Positions 22,136-30,653 of a stretch of 64,000 nt of DNA are shown piece after piece (position 1 is the stretch's first letter; each line of letters begins with the position of its first letter). This DNA comes from Aureispira sp964445645 (GTDB lineage: Bacteria > Bacteroidota > Bacteroidia > Chitinophagales > Saprospiraceae), in assembly GCA_964445645.1 (NCBI GenBank), contig CAYULH010000001.1, positions 1-64,000 on the forward strand, in the 5' to 3' direction. The translations under genes were made by a program, and so were the position numbers. Below the pieces are notes generated by a model that was given only the letters and a program-made list of their open reading frames with translations, was not told the origin of the DNA and did no database searches.

Positions 22136-23473
22136 ATGAAGAAAACTATAATTCAAGGATTAGGATGGTTAGTAGTATTACTAACGGCCACCAACCTAAG
22201 CGCAAAAACGCCCGTTTACTTTTTTTATGACCCTGCTTGTATGCAGCAGCTAGAGTATGAACGCATCAATAACATTGATGATTTGGCACATACAGATTAT
22301 TATGCTTCCGTAAATTCTAATAAACAGCTCATTTTTAGTGTACACAAGAATGCAGGTAATTGGAATAAAGAATTGGTGTCAGAAATCCCTGAAAAGCCCT
22401 ATATGTGTGCTGATTGGGGCACTATTGGCCCTGCTTTGATAAAAGAAATCAACAACAATAGACGTATTGCCTATATGGTGGTACAAGTGGGGATGCAATA
22501 TGCACTATATCCTATTTATTCGATTGCTAGCTTAGAGCAAACAGCCAAGGGCTTGGTGTATACGGATCCTACCTATGGCTTTCATTATGATGCCAATGTT
22601 TCTAAACCGGGCGAAATTTTGAATCATGGTGCCAACAAGGAACGCAATGTGTTTTTTGAAGCCCAAACAACTACAGCTTGTTTGCCTACTTATGAGTTCA
22701 AAATCATTAGCCGTCATATAGAAACCCCCATCAAGCACCTGACCTTGGTACAAGGGCTAGGTTTCCAGCGTTTGCACACTACAATAGGAGAACTACGTCT
22801 AGTGCGAGTGAACGGGGTGCCTGTAGCACAGGTAGTGGCCAGCTTATGCAATGCCAATGTGGCAACAACAGCAACTCCCAATCCAAATGAAGGGGAGAGC
22901 GAAGTTGTTGGATTGCCCGATACGATAGGGCTTTCTCCAATAGAGAAAAAATTGTGGGCCTCTCGACAAAATGATAATCCCATTCCAAGACAGAATTATG
23001 TAAAACCTGTATCAATGGGGCAAGATGGGCCAAACACCCCTCCGGGGCAGGGCATACCTACTCAAACGTACAACAATCCCCCCACTACTGAAGCACCTAA
23101 ATTATTACCTGGTGGCATTTATATTGTACAAGAAAAAGAAACCTTATACACGCTTTCTGAAAAGTTTGGTGTTTCGGTAGAGCGTTTGATGACCATCAAC
23201 AATTTACAAGGATTTGAATTGGGCTTGAACCAGCCCTTGAAAGTAGTAGATGATGGCTCCGTACCTGTGCAAAGCAAAAATCCATTGGTAGAAATTACAG
23301 ACAATGGCACGACCAAAACCACCATTCATGTAGTAGAACAAGGAGATACTTTGTACAGCATTTCTAAGCAATATGGCATTACACTTAGAGATGTGTACAA
23401 GCTCAATTCTAACCTAACCAATGAAGATATTGACATCAATCAGCGCATTGTGGTCGGGTATCAGCCTATTTAG
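22136..23473 (+). CDS. secreted protein with two C-terminal LysM domains
   Basis: 445 residues from the ATG at 22136, which gives a clear signal peptide (MKKTIIQGLGWLVVLLTATNLSA). The frame is open much further upstream, into the lysE-like gene, but that part has no signal sequence. The first ~270 residues are a domain I do not recognise, with scattered Cys and Tyr. A Pro/Asn/Thr-rich linker follows. Then come LysM 1 (about 330-380; YIVQEKETLYTLSEKFGVS) and LysM 2 (about 395-440; HVVEQGDTLYSISKQYGIT). LysM modules bind peptidoglycan glycan chains, so the protein is probably periplasmic and wall-associated. It starts 33 bases after the exporter gene and ends at a strong terminator. Confidence 0.85.
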   Translation: MKKTIIQGLGWLVVLLTATNLSAKTPVYFFYDPACMQQLEYERINNIDDLAHTDYYASVNSNKQLIFSVHKNAGNWNKELVSEIPEKPYMCADWGTIGPALIKEINNNRRIAYMVVQVGMQYALYPIYSIASLEQTAKGLVYTDPTYGFHYDANVSKPGEILNHGANKERNVFFEAQTTTACLPTYEFKIISRHIETPIKHLTLVQGLGFQRLHTTIGELRLVRVNGVPVAQVVASLCNANVATTATPNPNEGESEVVGLPDTIGLSPIEKKLWASRQNDNPIPRQNYVKPVSMGQDGPNTPPGQGIPTQTYNNPPTTEAPKLLPGGIYIVQEKETLYTLSEKFGVSVERLMTINNLQGFELGLNQPLKVVDDGSVPVQSKNPLVEITDNGTTKTTIHVVEQGDTLYSISKQYGITLRDVYKLNSNLTNEDIDINQRIVVGYQPI

Positions 23474-23504
23474 ATTCAAAATAAAAAGCTACCCCAAGTA
23501 GTAC

Positions 23505-23547
23505 AAAACAGCACTTTCTTAAACAAGAGGGTGCTGTTTTGTTTTTA
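23505..23547 (+). terminator. intrinsic terminator after LysM protein gene
   Basis: AAAACAGCAC and GTGCTGTTTT form a perfect 10-bp stem with a 16-base loop, followed by GTTTTTATTT. Confidence 0.85.
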
Positions 23548-23594
23548 TTTGGCATAAAAAAATGCTTTTTCTTAACAACTCAAAAAACAATTTT

Positions 23595-23602
23595 TAGATT
23601 TG
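23595..23602 (+). promoter_or_regulatory. possible -7 element of the ZIP transporter gene
   Basis: TAGATTTG fits TAnnTTTG; the leader to the ATG would be about 35 bases. No TTG is found at the right distance upstream. Confidence 0.3.
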
Positions 23603-23645
23603 TCTAAAAATATTGTTAGACTACCTTAAAAATATGAAAATTTAG

Positions 23646-24458
23646 ATGGAACAAAATGTACAAATTGCTTTTTTATTGACCATTATGGCTGGATTGGCTA
23701 CAGGAATTGGAAGCACAATTGCTTTTTTTGTACGCAATAAAAGCACGCGATTACTGACCTTTGCAATGGGATTTGCAGCAGGGGTTATGCTGTATGTATC
23801 TTTTGTAGAAATTCTTCCAGAGTCTATTCATAAATTAACGCTCTCGCATGGAGGAGACGAACATAAAGGTACAACTTATGGCGTAGTTGCTTTTTTTGTA
23901 GGCATGTTTGTCGTGAGTATCATTGACCGCCTTATTCCGCACAATGAAAATCCACATGAATTTACACTAGAAGAGGCAAACGACCCCACTACTACCCATG
24001 AAAAAAATAAGTTGATGCGAATTGGGGTATTGACGGCCTTGGCCTTGGCACTACACAATTTTCCAGAAGGCATTGCCACTTTTGTAACTACCTTAGACGA
24101 TCCACAATTGGGCTTGACCATTGCTTGCGCTATTGCCATTCACAATATTCCAGAAGGCATTGCCGTGTCTATGCCTATTTATTTTGCCACAGGCGACCGC
24201 AAAAAAGCCTTTAGTTATTCGTTTTTGTCGGGGGTGGTAGAGCCCTTGGGAGCTATTGTGGGCTATTTGTTGCTAATGCCTTATTTGACTCCCACCTTGA
24301 TGGGCTTGTTATTGGCAGGTGTAGCAGGAATTATGGTTTTTATTTCGTTAGACCAATTATTGCCCGCAGCAGAAGAATATGGAGAACATCATCTATCTAT
24401 TTATGGGGTGGTATTGGGAATGATGGTCATGGCAGGTAGCTTGATTTTGATGTTGTAG
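23646..24458 (+). CDS. zupT: ZIP family zinc/divalent metal transporter
   Basis: 270-residue inner-membrane protein with about eight hydrophobic segments, importing zinc or other divalent metals. The metal path motifs are HNFPEG (137-142) in helix 4 and HNIPEG (166-171) in helix 5, both diagnostic of ZupT-type ZIP proteins. The loop between helices 3 and 4 is rich in His, Glu and Asp (HNENPHEFTLEE ... TTTHEKN), as is common in the family. It is preceded by a terminator, so it is likely its own unit; no Zur-like box was recognised. The exact metal specificity is not shown by sequence. Confidence 0.92.
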   Translation: MEQNVQIAFLLTIMAGLATGIGSTIAFFVRNKSTRLLTFAMGFAAGVMLYVSFVEILPESIHKLTLSHGGDEHKGTTYGVVAFFVGMFVVSIIDRLIPHNENPHEFTLEEANDPTTTHEKNKLMRIGVLTALALALHNFPEGIATFVTTLDDPQLGLTIACAIAIHNIPEGIAVSMPIYFATGDRKKAFSYSFLSGVVEPLGAIVGYLLLMPYLTPTLMGLLLAGVAGIMVFISLDQLLPAAEEYGEHHLSIYGVVLGMMVMAGSLILML

Positions 24459-24876
24459 CGTAGAATCCTTGGCCTATTTTCTATAAAACAGATGAGTACA
24501 TGCAATGGTTAAATTGATAACAAACAACTACTTTTTGAATAAAATCTTGACTTTATCTGCCCATTTTTTTACAAAAAAGTAAAAAACCTACAGCGTATTA
24601 TTGTAAATAATGCCATATTATTGTGGTATCTTTAGGTCATATTTCCCTGTTCTATGTAGGCTTTAATAGTCTACTTCTACTTTTAGTAACCTCCTTTATA
24701 CTACATTATTCAACACTTTAGGAAAGGAAAGGCAGGGTTTTAAAAATCTTTTAAACAAAAAATAACCCTCCGTGTTTCACCATAGATTGTGTGAAAAAAC
24801 ATTTCAATTGCTATCTATCAAAATATACTTTTGGAGCAAGATAGGTTTATTTTAGGGTTACTAATTGTTTTTAAAA
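24459..24876. other. 418-base spacer upstream of the carotenoid cluster
   Basis: No gene. It carries two promoter-like stretches: TTG at 24601 with TATCTTTA at 24627-24634, and TACTTTTG at 24826-24833 close to the cluster. I see no clear operator or hairpin. Confidence 0.6.
24826..24833 (+). promoter_or_regulatory. putative -7 element of the carotenoid operon
   Basis: TACTTTTG fits TAnnTTTG. A TTG lies 15 bases upstream (24808-24810), a little close, and a TTT lies 21 bases upstream. The leader to the crtI ATG at 24877 would be about 37 bases. Confidence 0.4.
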
Positions 24877-26379
24877 ATGCAAATTGATATTATTGGTGCA
24901 GGGTTTTCGAGTCTTGTAGCAGCTTGTTTTCTGGCAAAGGAAGGGCACGAAGTAAACGTTTATGAAAAGAATGACATGGTCGGAGGCCGTGCTCGTATTT
25001 TCAAGGCAGAAGGATTTACATTTGATATGGGGCCTTCTTGGTACTGGATGCCTGAGCTCATTGACCAGATTTTTGAAGAATTGGGCGAAGATCGCAACGA
25101 TTATGTCCAATTGGAGCGTTTAGACCCTTCTTATAAAGTCTACTGGAATGACGAAACAAGTACGGATATGCCTGCCGATTTGGAGGCGTTGTACCAAGTG
25201 TTTGAGGACTTGGAAAAAGGTGGGGGAGCGGCACTTCGTCGTTTCTTAGAGGATGCGGCTATCAAGTACCGTGTAGGCACCGAAAAATTCCTAGATAAAC
25301 CGGGCTTAAAACTATCTGAATTGATTGATGTAGAAGTTTTTAAGAACTTCTTTAAGTTGGATTTGTTCAAATCAGTAGAAAAAGACGTTTGCAATCGTTT
25401 CTCCTCGCACAAAGCACGCTCCATTTTGCGTTTTCCTGTTCTATTTTTGGGAGAAATGCCCCACAGAATCCCCTCCTTGTATACCTTAATGAATTATGCA
25501 GATATGAAATTGGGGACATGGTATCCAAAGGGCGGAATGCACCAATTGGCATTGGGCTTGCAAGCCGTGGCCGAAAAGTATGGTGCCCAATTCCATCTCA
25601 ACGCACCTGTTACGGGGTTTAAGTGCGAGCAAGGCAAAATTACACATATAGAAGTAAATGGCCAGCTCAAAGCAACGGAGCAAGTGGTGGCTGGTGCTGA
25701 TTATAATTTTGTGGAGCAAAATTTGGTTCCAAAAGAATATCGCCGCTATGATGAGGCTTATTGGGACAAGCGAAAAATGGCTCCTAGCTCCTTGTTATAC
25801 TACATTGGTGTGGATAAACGTTTAGGACATTTAGAGCACCACAATTTATTCTTTGATGAAGATTTGGTAGCGCACGGCCGCCAAATATACGAAGTGCCTC
25901 AATGGCCTGATAAGCCGCTTTTTTATGCTTGTGTAACGTCCAAGACAGACGAAGAGGTAGCACCCGAAGGCAGCGAAAATTTGTTCTTGTTGATGCCACT
26001 AGCACCAGGGGTAGAAGATAATGAGGAATTGCGTGAAAAATACCTAAATATTATGCTGGAACGCATGGAACGCCATACTCAGCAAAATGTACGGGACCAT
26101 ATTGTATACAAACGTTCTTATTGTATCAAGGATTTCAAAGCAGATTATAATTCTTATAAAGGCAATGCGTATGGCTTGGCCAATACCTTACTCCAGACAG
26201 CTAATTTGAAACCTAAAGTAACTTCTAAATTGAAAAATTTATTGTTCTGTGGTCAATTAACTGTCCCTGGGCCGGGGGTGCCACCTTCGCTCATTTCTGG
26301 AAAAGTAGCTGCTAAGTTGATTTTAAAAGATCATCCCAAGGGCAATGCTCCAACCCAAAAAATCATAACCACTACTTAA
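24877..26379 (+). CDS. crtI: phytoene desaturase
   Basis: FAD-dependent desaturase that converts phytoene to lycopene at the membrane. 500 residues from the ATG at 24877; the frame begins four codons earlier with a TTG. The Rossmann FAD motif IIGAGFSSLVAACFLAKEG ends with the acidic VYEKN at about residues 4-33, and MVGGRAR follows. The C-terminal signature PGPGVPPSLISGK is the conserved CrtI end, where the isoalloxazine is bound. It is the first gene of a six-gene same-strand cluster and is followed by crtB. It is distinguished from the second desaturase (27367) by this C-terminal motif. Confidence 0.93.
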   Translation: MQIDIIGAGFSSLVAACFLAKEGHEVNVYEKNDMVGGRARIFKAEGFTFDMGPSWYWMPELIDQIFEELGEDRNDYVQLERLDPSYKVYWNDETSTDMPADLEALYQVFEDLEKGGGAALRRFLEDAAIKYRVGTEKFLDKPGLKLSELIDVEVFKNFFKLDLFKSVEKDVCNRFSSHKARSILRFPVLFLGEMPHRIPSLYTLMNYADMKLGTWYPKGGMHQLALGLQAVAEKYGAQFHLNAPVTGFKCEQGKITHIEVNGQLKATEQVVAGADYNFVEQNLVPKEYRRYDEAYWDKRKMAPSSLLYYIGVDKRLGHLEHHNLFFDEDLVAHGRQIYEVPQWPDKPLFYACVTSKTDEEVAPEGSENLFLLMPLAPGVEDNEELREKYLNIMLERMERHTQQNVRDHIVYKRSYCIKDFKADYNSYKGNAYGLANTLLQTANLKPKVTSKLKNLLFCGQLTVPGPGVPPSLISGKVAAKLILKDHPKGNAPTQKIITTT

Positions 26380-26478
26380 CAATCAAAATATTCCCCGTCC
26401 AGTTATAGAAGTACTGCTGTGCTCCCAATAACAACTAGTCCAGTAAGTACAACTATTCTAACGTATAAAAAATTGATA

Positions 26479-27315
26479 ATGAAAACTCTATTTGACAGTG
26501 TATCTACAGATGCTGCTAAAAATGTAACCAAGACATACAGCACGTCTTTTTTCAAAAGTGTTTCTACTTTAGATGAGAGTATTCGCGATGATGTACATGC
26601 CATTTATGGAATGGTGCGCCTAGCTGATGAAATTGTTGATACGTTTCACGATTTTTCTAAGCAAGAGCTGTTGGCAGAATTCAAAGCAGATACCTACAAG
26701 GCTATCGAGCGAGGTGTTTCGCTCAATCCAGTACTCAATGCTTTTCAATTGACTATGAATAAGTACCAGATTGATTTGGATTTGGTAGAATGTTTCTTCA
26801 AGAGTATGGAAATGGATCTCAGTCCTGTAGAGTATACACAAGACCTGTATGAAACCTATATCTTGGGCTCGGCAGAGGTTGTAGGATTGATGTGTTTAAA
26901 AATCTTTGTGTATGGCGATGAGGAACAGTACCAACAATTGAAGCCTTATGCTATGAAATTGGGTTCTGCTTTTCAGAAAATTAATTTCTTGCGTGACCTC
27001 AAAGACGATTGGGGCGATTTGGGCCGTGTGTATTTCCCTGCTGTAGATAGTTCTGGATTGACCTTGAAGAACAAGCTACAAATCGAACAAGAAATTGAAG
27101 AAGAGTTCTTAGAGGCTTATCAAGGTATCTTGCTCTTGCCCAAATCTTCTCGTTTTGGGGTTTATGTAGCCTATACCTATTATTATAATTTACTCAAAAA
27201 GATAAAAGCACGTACAGTAGGCGAATTGATGTCTCAACGTGTGCGTATTTCTGATTATTACAAATACTTTTTGTATTGGAAATCTTACCTGAGACATTCC
27301 TTTAATGCACTTTAA
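26479..27315 (+). CDS. crtB: phytoene synthase
   Basis: Condenses two geranylgeranyl diphosphates to phytoene. 278 residues from the ATG at 26479; the frame is open to 26419, but the N-terminus KTYSTSFFKSVSTLDE matches the family from here. The first aspartate-rich motif is DEIVD (50-54) and the second is in NFLRDLKDDWGDLGRVYFP, near residue 175. These bind Mg2+ and the diphosphates. It lies between the two desaturases, 99 bases after crtI and 51 before the next gene. Squalene synthase relatives share the fold, but the context makes phytoene synthase nearly certain. Confidence 0.93.
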   Translation: MKTLFDSVSTDAAKNVTKTYSTSFFKSVSTLDESIRDDVHAIYGMVRLADEIVDTFHDFSKQELLAEFKADTYKAIERGVSLNPVLNAFQLTMNKYQIDLDLVECFFKSMEMDLSPVEYTQDLYETYILGSAEVVGLMCLKIFVYGDEEQYQQLKPYAMKLGSAFQKINFLRDLKDDWGDLGRVYFPAVDSSGLTLKNKLQIEQEIEEEFLEAYQGILLLPKSSRFGVYVAYTYYYNLLKKIKARTVGELMSQRVRISDYYKYFLYWKSYLRHSFNAL

Positions 27316-27366
27316 TATTAGAAATCAACAACTAGTATTATTACCCAAAAAATACAATCAATTGCT

Positions 27367-28833
27367 ATGTATGATGCAATAATTATAGGAGGCGGAGTGG
27401 CAGGTCTGTCAGCCGCTTTGCGCTTTCGCAAACGAGGAGACAAGGTGTTGGTCTTGGAAAAGAACAGCTATATAGGGGGAAAAATGAATCAGTATGAGTC
27501 CAAGGGGTATCGTTGGGATACGGGGCCATCTTTGTTTACGCTCCCAACGCTGGTCGATGAAATGTATGAGCTTTATGGGCGCAATCCAAGAGATTATTAC
27601 GATTATCACACAGATGATACGGCCTGTCGTTACTTTTTTAAGGATGGTACACGAGTGCGTTTTTATACAGACAGAACACGGTTAAAGGAGGAATTGACAG
27701 AAAAATTTGGCTCCCAAAATGCGGCGGCTGTTGATATTTACTTGGACAAGAGTGGCGAAAAATACGAATCTCTAGGACAGGTATTTCTACAAAACTCCAT
27801 CCACAAGGTTTCCGAATTGCCTTGGGGCAAAATTGCAAAAATGGCCCCCAAAATTTTAGGAATGGATTTGTTCAAGTCGCTCAACAAGGTGAATCAGAAA
27901 AAATTTGATGATCCACGTCTAATACAGATTTTTAATCGCTACCCCACTTATAATGGTTCCAACCCCTATGAGGCTTCTGGCATCTACAGCATGATTGCTC
28001 ACTTGGAGCAAAACGTGGGTACTTTCTTTCCCAAAAAAGGAATGCGTTCTATTGTAGAGGGCTTTTACAAATTGGGGCAAGAGGTTGGCGTAGAATACGA
28101 ATTGGGCGTAACCATAGACGATTGTTCGCCTACCGCCGAAGGGTTTACAGTGACCTCTACCGAAAAAGAATACAAAGCCAAGCGTGTGGTTTGTGCTATG
28201 GATTGTGTGCCTTTTTATAAGAATATTCTCAAAGATCAAAAACTGTATGAGAAATACCGCAAGCAAGAAGGCTCTACTTCTGCCTTGATTTTTTATCTAG
28301 GCGTAAAGAAAGAATTTCCAGAATTAGGCTTGCACAACATCTTCTTTAGTGAAAACTACGAAGGCGAATTTGAACATCTGTTTGATAAAAAAGAAATCCC
28401 CGTAGACAGCACGGTCTATGTTCATATCAGTTCTAAAGTGAATCCAGAAGATGCCGCCGAAGGGGGCGAAAACTGGTTTGTAATGCAAAATATGCCCGCA
28501 GGAGCAGAAATGACGGATGAAGAAAAAGAAGCGATATTGGAGCGTGTGCTAACTCGCTTGGAAAAAGCATTGGGCAAGGACATCAAGCCTTATATAGAAA
28601 CCAAAATGAGCTGGACTCCCAAGGGCATTGAAATGGACACGGGCGCATTTAGAGGCTCGGTATATGGTGCCGCTTCCAATGCCAAAACGGCTGCCTTGAG
28701 CCGCCATCCCAATTTTTCTAAAAAATACAACAATCTGTACTTTTGTGGCGTAACCGTCCACCCCGGAGGTGGTATTCCACTCGCTATTCAATCGGCCAAA
28801 ATTGTTGACAAATTGGTGGCTCGTGAACGATAA
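27367..28833 (+). CDS. crtD: CrtI-type carotenoid 3,4-desaturase (CrtD-like)
   Basis: 488-residue FAD-dependent amine-oxidase-fold desaturase. The N-terminus DAIIIGGGVAGLSAALRFRK with VLEKNSYIGGKM gives the dinucleotide-binding fold. The C-terminus CGVTVHPGGGIPLAIQSAK differs from the crtI product and fits the CrtD group (1-hydroxycarotenoid 3,4-desaturases). In the cluster it would add the 3',4' double bond to the hydroxylated acyclic end after CruF acts. The call as CrtD and not a second phytoene or zeta-carotene desaturase rests on the C-terminal motif and on the neighbour cruF. The stop overlaps the next gene by 11 bases. Confidence 0.8.
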   Translation: MYDAIIIGGGVAGLSAALRFRKRGDKVLVLEKNSYIGGKMNQYESKGYRWDTGPSLFTLPTLVDEMYELYGRNPRDYYDYHTDDTACRYFFKDGTRVRFYTDRTRLKEELTEKFGSQNAAAVDIYLDKSGEKYESLGQVFLQNSIHKVSELPWGKIAKMAPKILGMDLFKSLNKVNQKKFDDPRLIQIFNRYPTYNGSNPYEASGIYSMIAHLEQNVGTFFPKKGMRSIVEGFYKLGQEVGVEYELGVTIDDCSPTAEGFTVTSTEKEYKAKRVVCAMDCVPFYKNILKDQKLYEKYRKQEGSTSALIFYLGVKKEFPELGLHNIFFSENYEGEFEHLFDKKEIPVDSTVYVHISSKVNPEDAAEGGENWFVMQNMPAGAEMTDEEKEAILERVLTRLEKALGKDIKPYIETKMSWTPKGIEMDTGAFRGSVYGAASNAKTAALSRHPNFSKKYNNLYFCGVTVHPGGGIPLAIQSAKIVDKLVARER

Positions 28834-29467
28834 AACAATTGCCCTACAAGCCCAATTTGAGCGGCACGCACCTTGGATTTTGTGCTTGTTTCATGCAATA
28901 GGCGTTGGGTTATTTCTGTACCCCAATCGCCCACAAGGCTTATCGGGCATGAATATGCTCTTGTGTACCGTTCTAGTGCTTGGAAGCGCACACCACTACC
29001 AAAAAGAAATGTGGGCAGTGCTTGGAATTATGCTTGGTGGCTTTACAGTAGAGGCGATTGGAGTCAATACAGGTTTGCTGTTTGGCAATTATGAATATGG
29101 GCAGGAATTGGGCTGGAAGATACTGGGCGTGCCTGTGGTTTTGGGTTTCAATTGGTATTGTGTGGTGGCTGCGAGTGCCCATTTGCTAAAGCATTGGTTG
29201 CCCGATACTTGGCCGTTGATTTTGCGAGCGGTATTGGTGGGGGCTTTGTGTACAGGCATGGATTTTTTGATAGAACCGGTGGCTATGGCCTACGATTTTT
29301 GGGATTGGGAAGGCCATGTTGTGCCTGTTTTTAATTATGTTTGTTGGTGGATTTTTGCCACTATTTTTGCAGCAGTTTATTTGTATTATATACAAAGAGT
29401 CAACAAAACCGCACATCTACTATTTTTTGTTTGGTTGGGTTTCTTTTTGATAATGAATGCGATATAA
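28823..29467 (+). CDS. cruF: carotenoid 1,2-hydratase, CruF family (DUF422)
   Basis: Membrane protein with about six to seven hydrophobic segments that adds water to the terminal double bond of an acyclic carotenoid end. The segment EAIGVNTGLLFGNYEYG followed by LGWKILGVPVVLGFNW is the hallmark of the DUF422/CruF family. I place the start at the GTG at 28823 (214 residues), which overlaps the crtD stop by 11 bases, the same overlap as between the last two genes of the cluster. The frame stays open to a GTG at 28769, which lies inside the conserved end of crtD. No ATG is available. Context with crtD supports hydration of the linear end of gamma-carotene. Confidence 0.85.
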   Translation: MNDKTIALQAQFERHAPWILCLFHAIGVGLFLYPNRPQGLSGMNMLLCTVLVLGSAHHYQKEMWAVLGIMLGGFTVEAIGVNTGLLFGNYEYGQELGWKILGVPVVLGFNWYCVVAASAHLLKHWLPDTWPLILRAVLVGALCTGMDFLIEPVAMAYDFWDWEGHVVPVFNYVCWWIFATIFAAVYLYYIQRVNKTAHLLFFVWLGFFLIMNAI

Positions 29468-29500
29468 GAACACTGTTTGTTGAGTTATAATATTATTACA

Positions 29501-29971
29501 ATGACTACATTAACATTTATAGGAGCATTATTGCTTGCTTTTTTTGGGATGGAATTTATGGCTTGGTTTACCCACAAATACGTCATGCACGGTTTTTTGT
29601 GGTTTTTGCACAAGGATCACCACCAGCCCAACCGCCATACTTTTTTTGAAAAAAACGATTCCTTTTTTCTGCTTTATGCTGTGCCTAGTTGGTTGTGCAT
29701 CATGTTGGGAATCATGTATGGTTATACATTTTCTGTAGGTTTTGGTTTTGGAATTATGGCCTATGGCCTAACGTATTTCCTAATACACGATGTGCTTATT
29801 CACCGCCGTTTTCATTGGTTTGATAAAATCAAAAGCCCTTATTTTGATGCCTTGCGAGCGGCACATAGAGAACACCACAGCAATAGAGAAAAAGAAGATG
29901 GTACTTGTTTTGGTCTATTGGTAGTGCCCAAAAAGTTTCACGAAGAACAAAAAAACACCTATGGACAATAA
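29501..29971 (+). CDS. crtZ: beta-carotene hydroxylase
   Basis: 156-residue non-heme di-iron membrane hydroxylase that adds 3-hydroxyl groups to beta-ionone rings. The histidine clusters are HKYVMH, HKDHH, HDVLIHRRFH and HREHH, as expected for CrtZ. About four hydrophobic segments are present. The ATG at 29501 is chosen; the frame opens eight codons earlier. It overlaps the lycopene cyclase gene by 11 bases, suggesting coupled translation. Confidence 0.93.
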   Translation: MTTLTFIGALLLAFFGMEFMAWFTHKYVMHGFLWFLHKDHHQPNRHTFFEKNDSFFLLYAVPSWLCIMLGIMYGYTFSVGFGFGIMAYGLTYFLIHDVLIHRRFHWFDKIKSPYFDALRAAHREHHSNREKEDGTCFGLLVVPKKFHEEQKNTYGQ

Positions 29972-30653
29972 TTGGCTGTATCTCCTATTAGATTTTGGAG
30001 TGATATTCTTTCCTTTTTTATTGAGTTTTGATAAAAAGGTCAATTATGTTAGTCAATGGAAGCACACCCTTGTAGCTCTTGTAGCAATTGGTTTACCCTT
30101 CTTGATACACGATTACTACTTTACAAAAATGGGTGTTTGGGGCTTTAACGAAAACTACCTGACAGGGCCGCATGTATTCAATTTGCCCATAGAGGAAGTG
30201 CTATTTTTTGTAGTGGTGCCGTTTGCCTGTACCTTTATTTATGCCTGTGTCAAGGCTTATTTTGCCAAAATTGACTTTGCTCGTTTTGACAAAATTGCTT
30301 ATCCTATTATGCTGTTGTATGCCCTGACCGTTTTGGCAATGGGCTGGGGCAATTGGTACAGCACTATGGTTGCGCTCATTGCCTTGCCTATGATTCTAGG
30401 CTTTTGGTATCAACGCAAAAAATACAACTTCGTGCTGGTGTCCTTTGTCATCTCCATTATCCCATTTTTTATAATGAACAGTGCCCTAACAGGTTTTTTT
30501 ACGCCCGAACCTATTGTTTGGTACAACAATGCCGAAAATTTAGGCATTCGTTGGGGAACCATCCCTGTGGAAGATATTTTGTATTCCTTTATCCTAGTGG
30601 CGGGCAATATTTGGGTATTCAAAACCATGTTGGAACGCCGCACCACTAATTAA
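29961..30653 (+). CDS. crtY: lycopene cyclase, fused CrtYc-CrtYd type
   Basis: 230-residue integral membrane protein with about seven hydrophobic segments, made of two lycopene cyclase domains. Each half carries the signature acidic motif: LPIEEVLFF (PIEE at residues 76-79) and IPVEDILYS (PVED at 212-215). This is the heterodimeric-type cyclase of Gram-positives, archaea and some Bacteroidota in fused form, not the FAD-binding CrtY/CrtL type. In a pathway with CruF and CrtD it should cyclise one end of lycopene to give gamma-carotene. It is the last gene of the cluster, and its stop codon overlaps that of the convergent lipoprotein gene, with no terminator in between. Confidence 0.9.
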   Translation: MDNNWLYLLLDFGVIFFPFLLSFDKKVNYVSQWKHTLVALVAIGLPFLIHDYYFTKMGVWGFNENYLTGPHVFNLPIEEVLFFVVVPFACTFIYACVKAYFAKIDFARFDKIAYPIMLLYALTVLAMGWGNWYSTMVALIALPMILGFWYQRKKYNFVLVSFVISIIPFFIMNSALTGFFTPEPIVWYNNAENLGIRWGTIPVEDILYSFILVAGNIWVFKTMLERRTTN

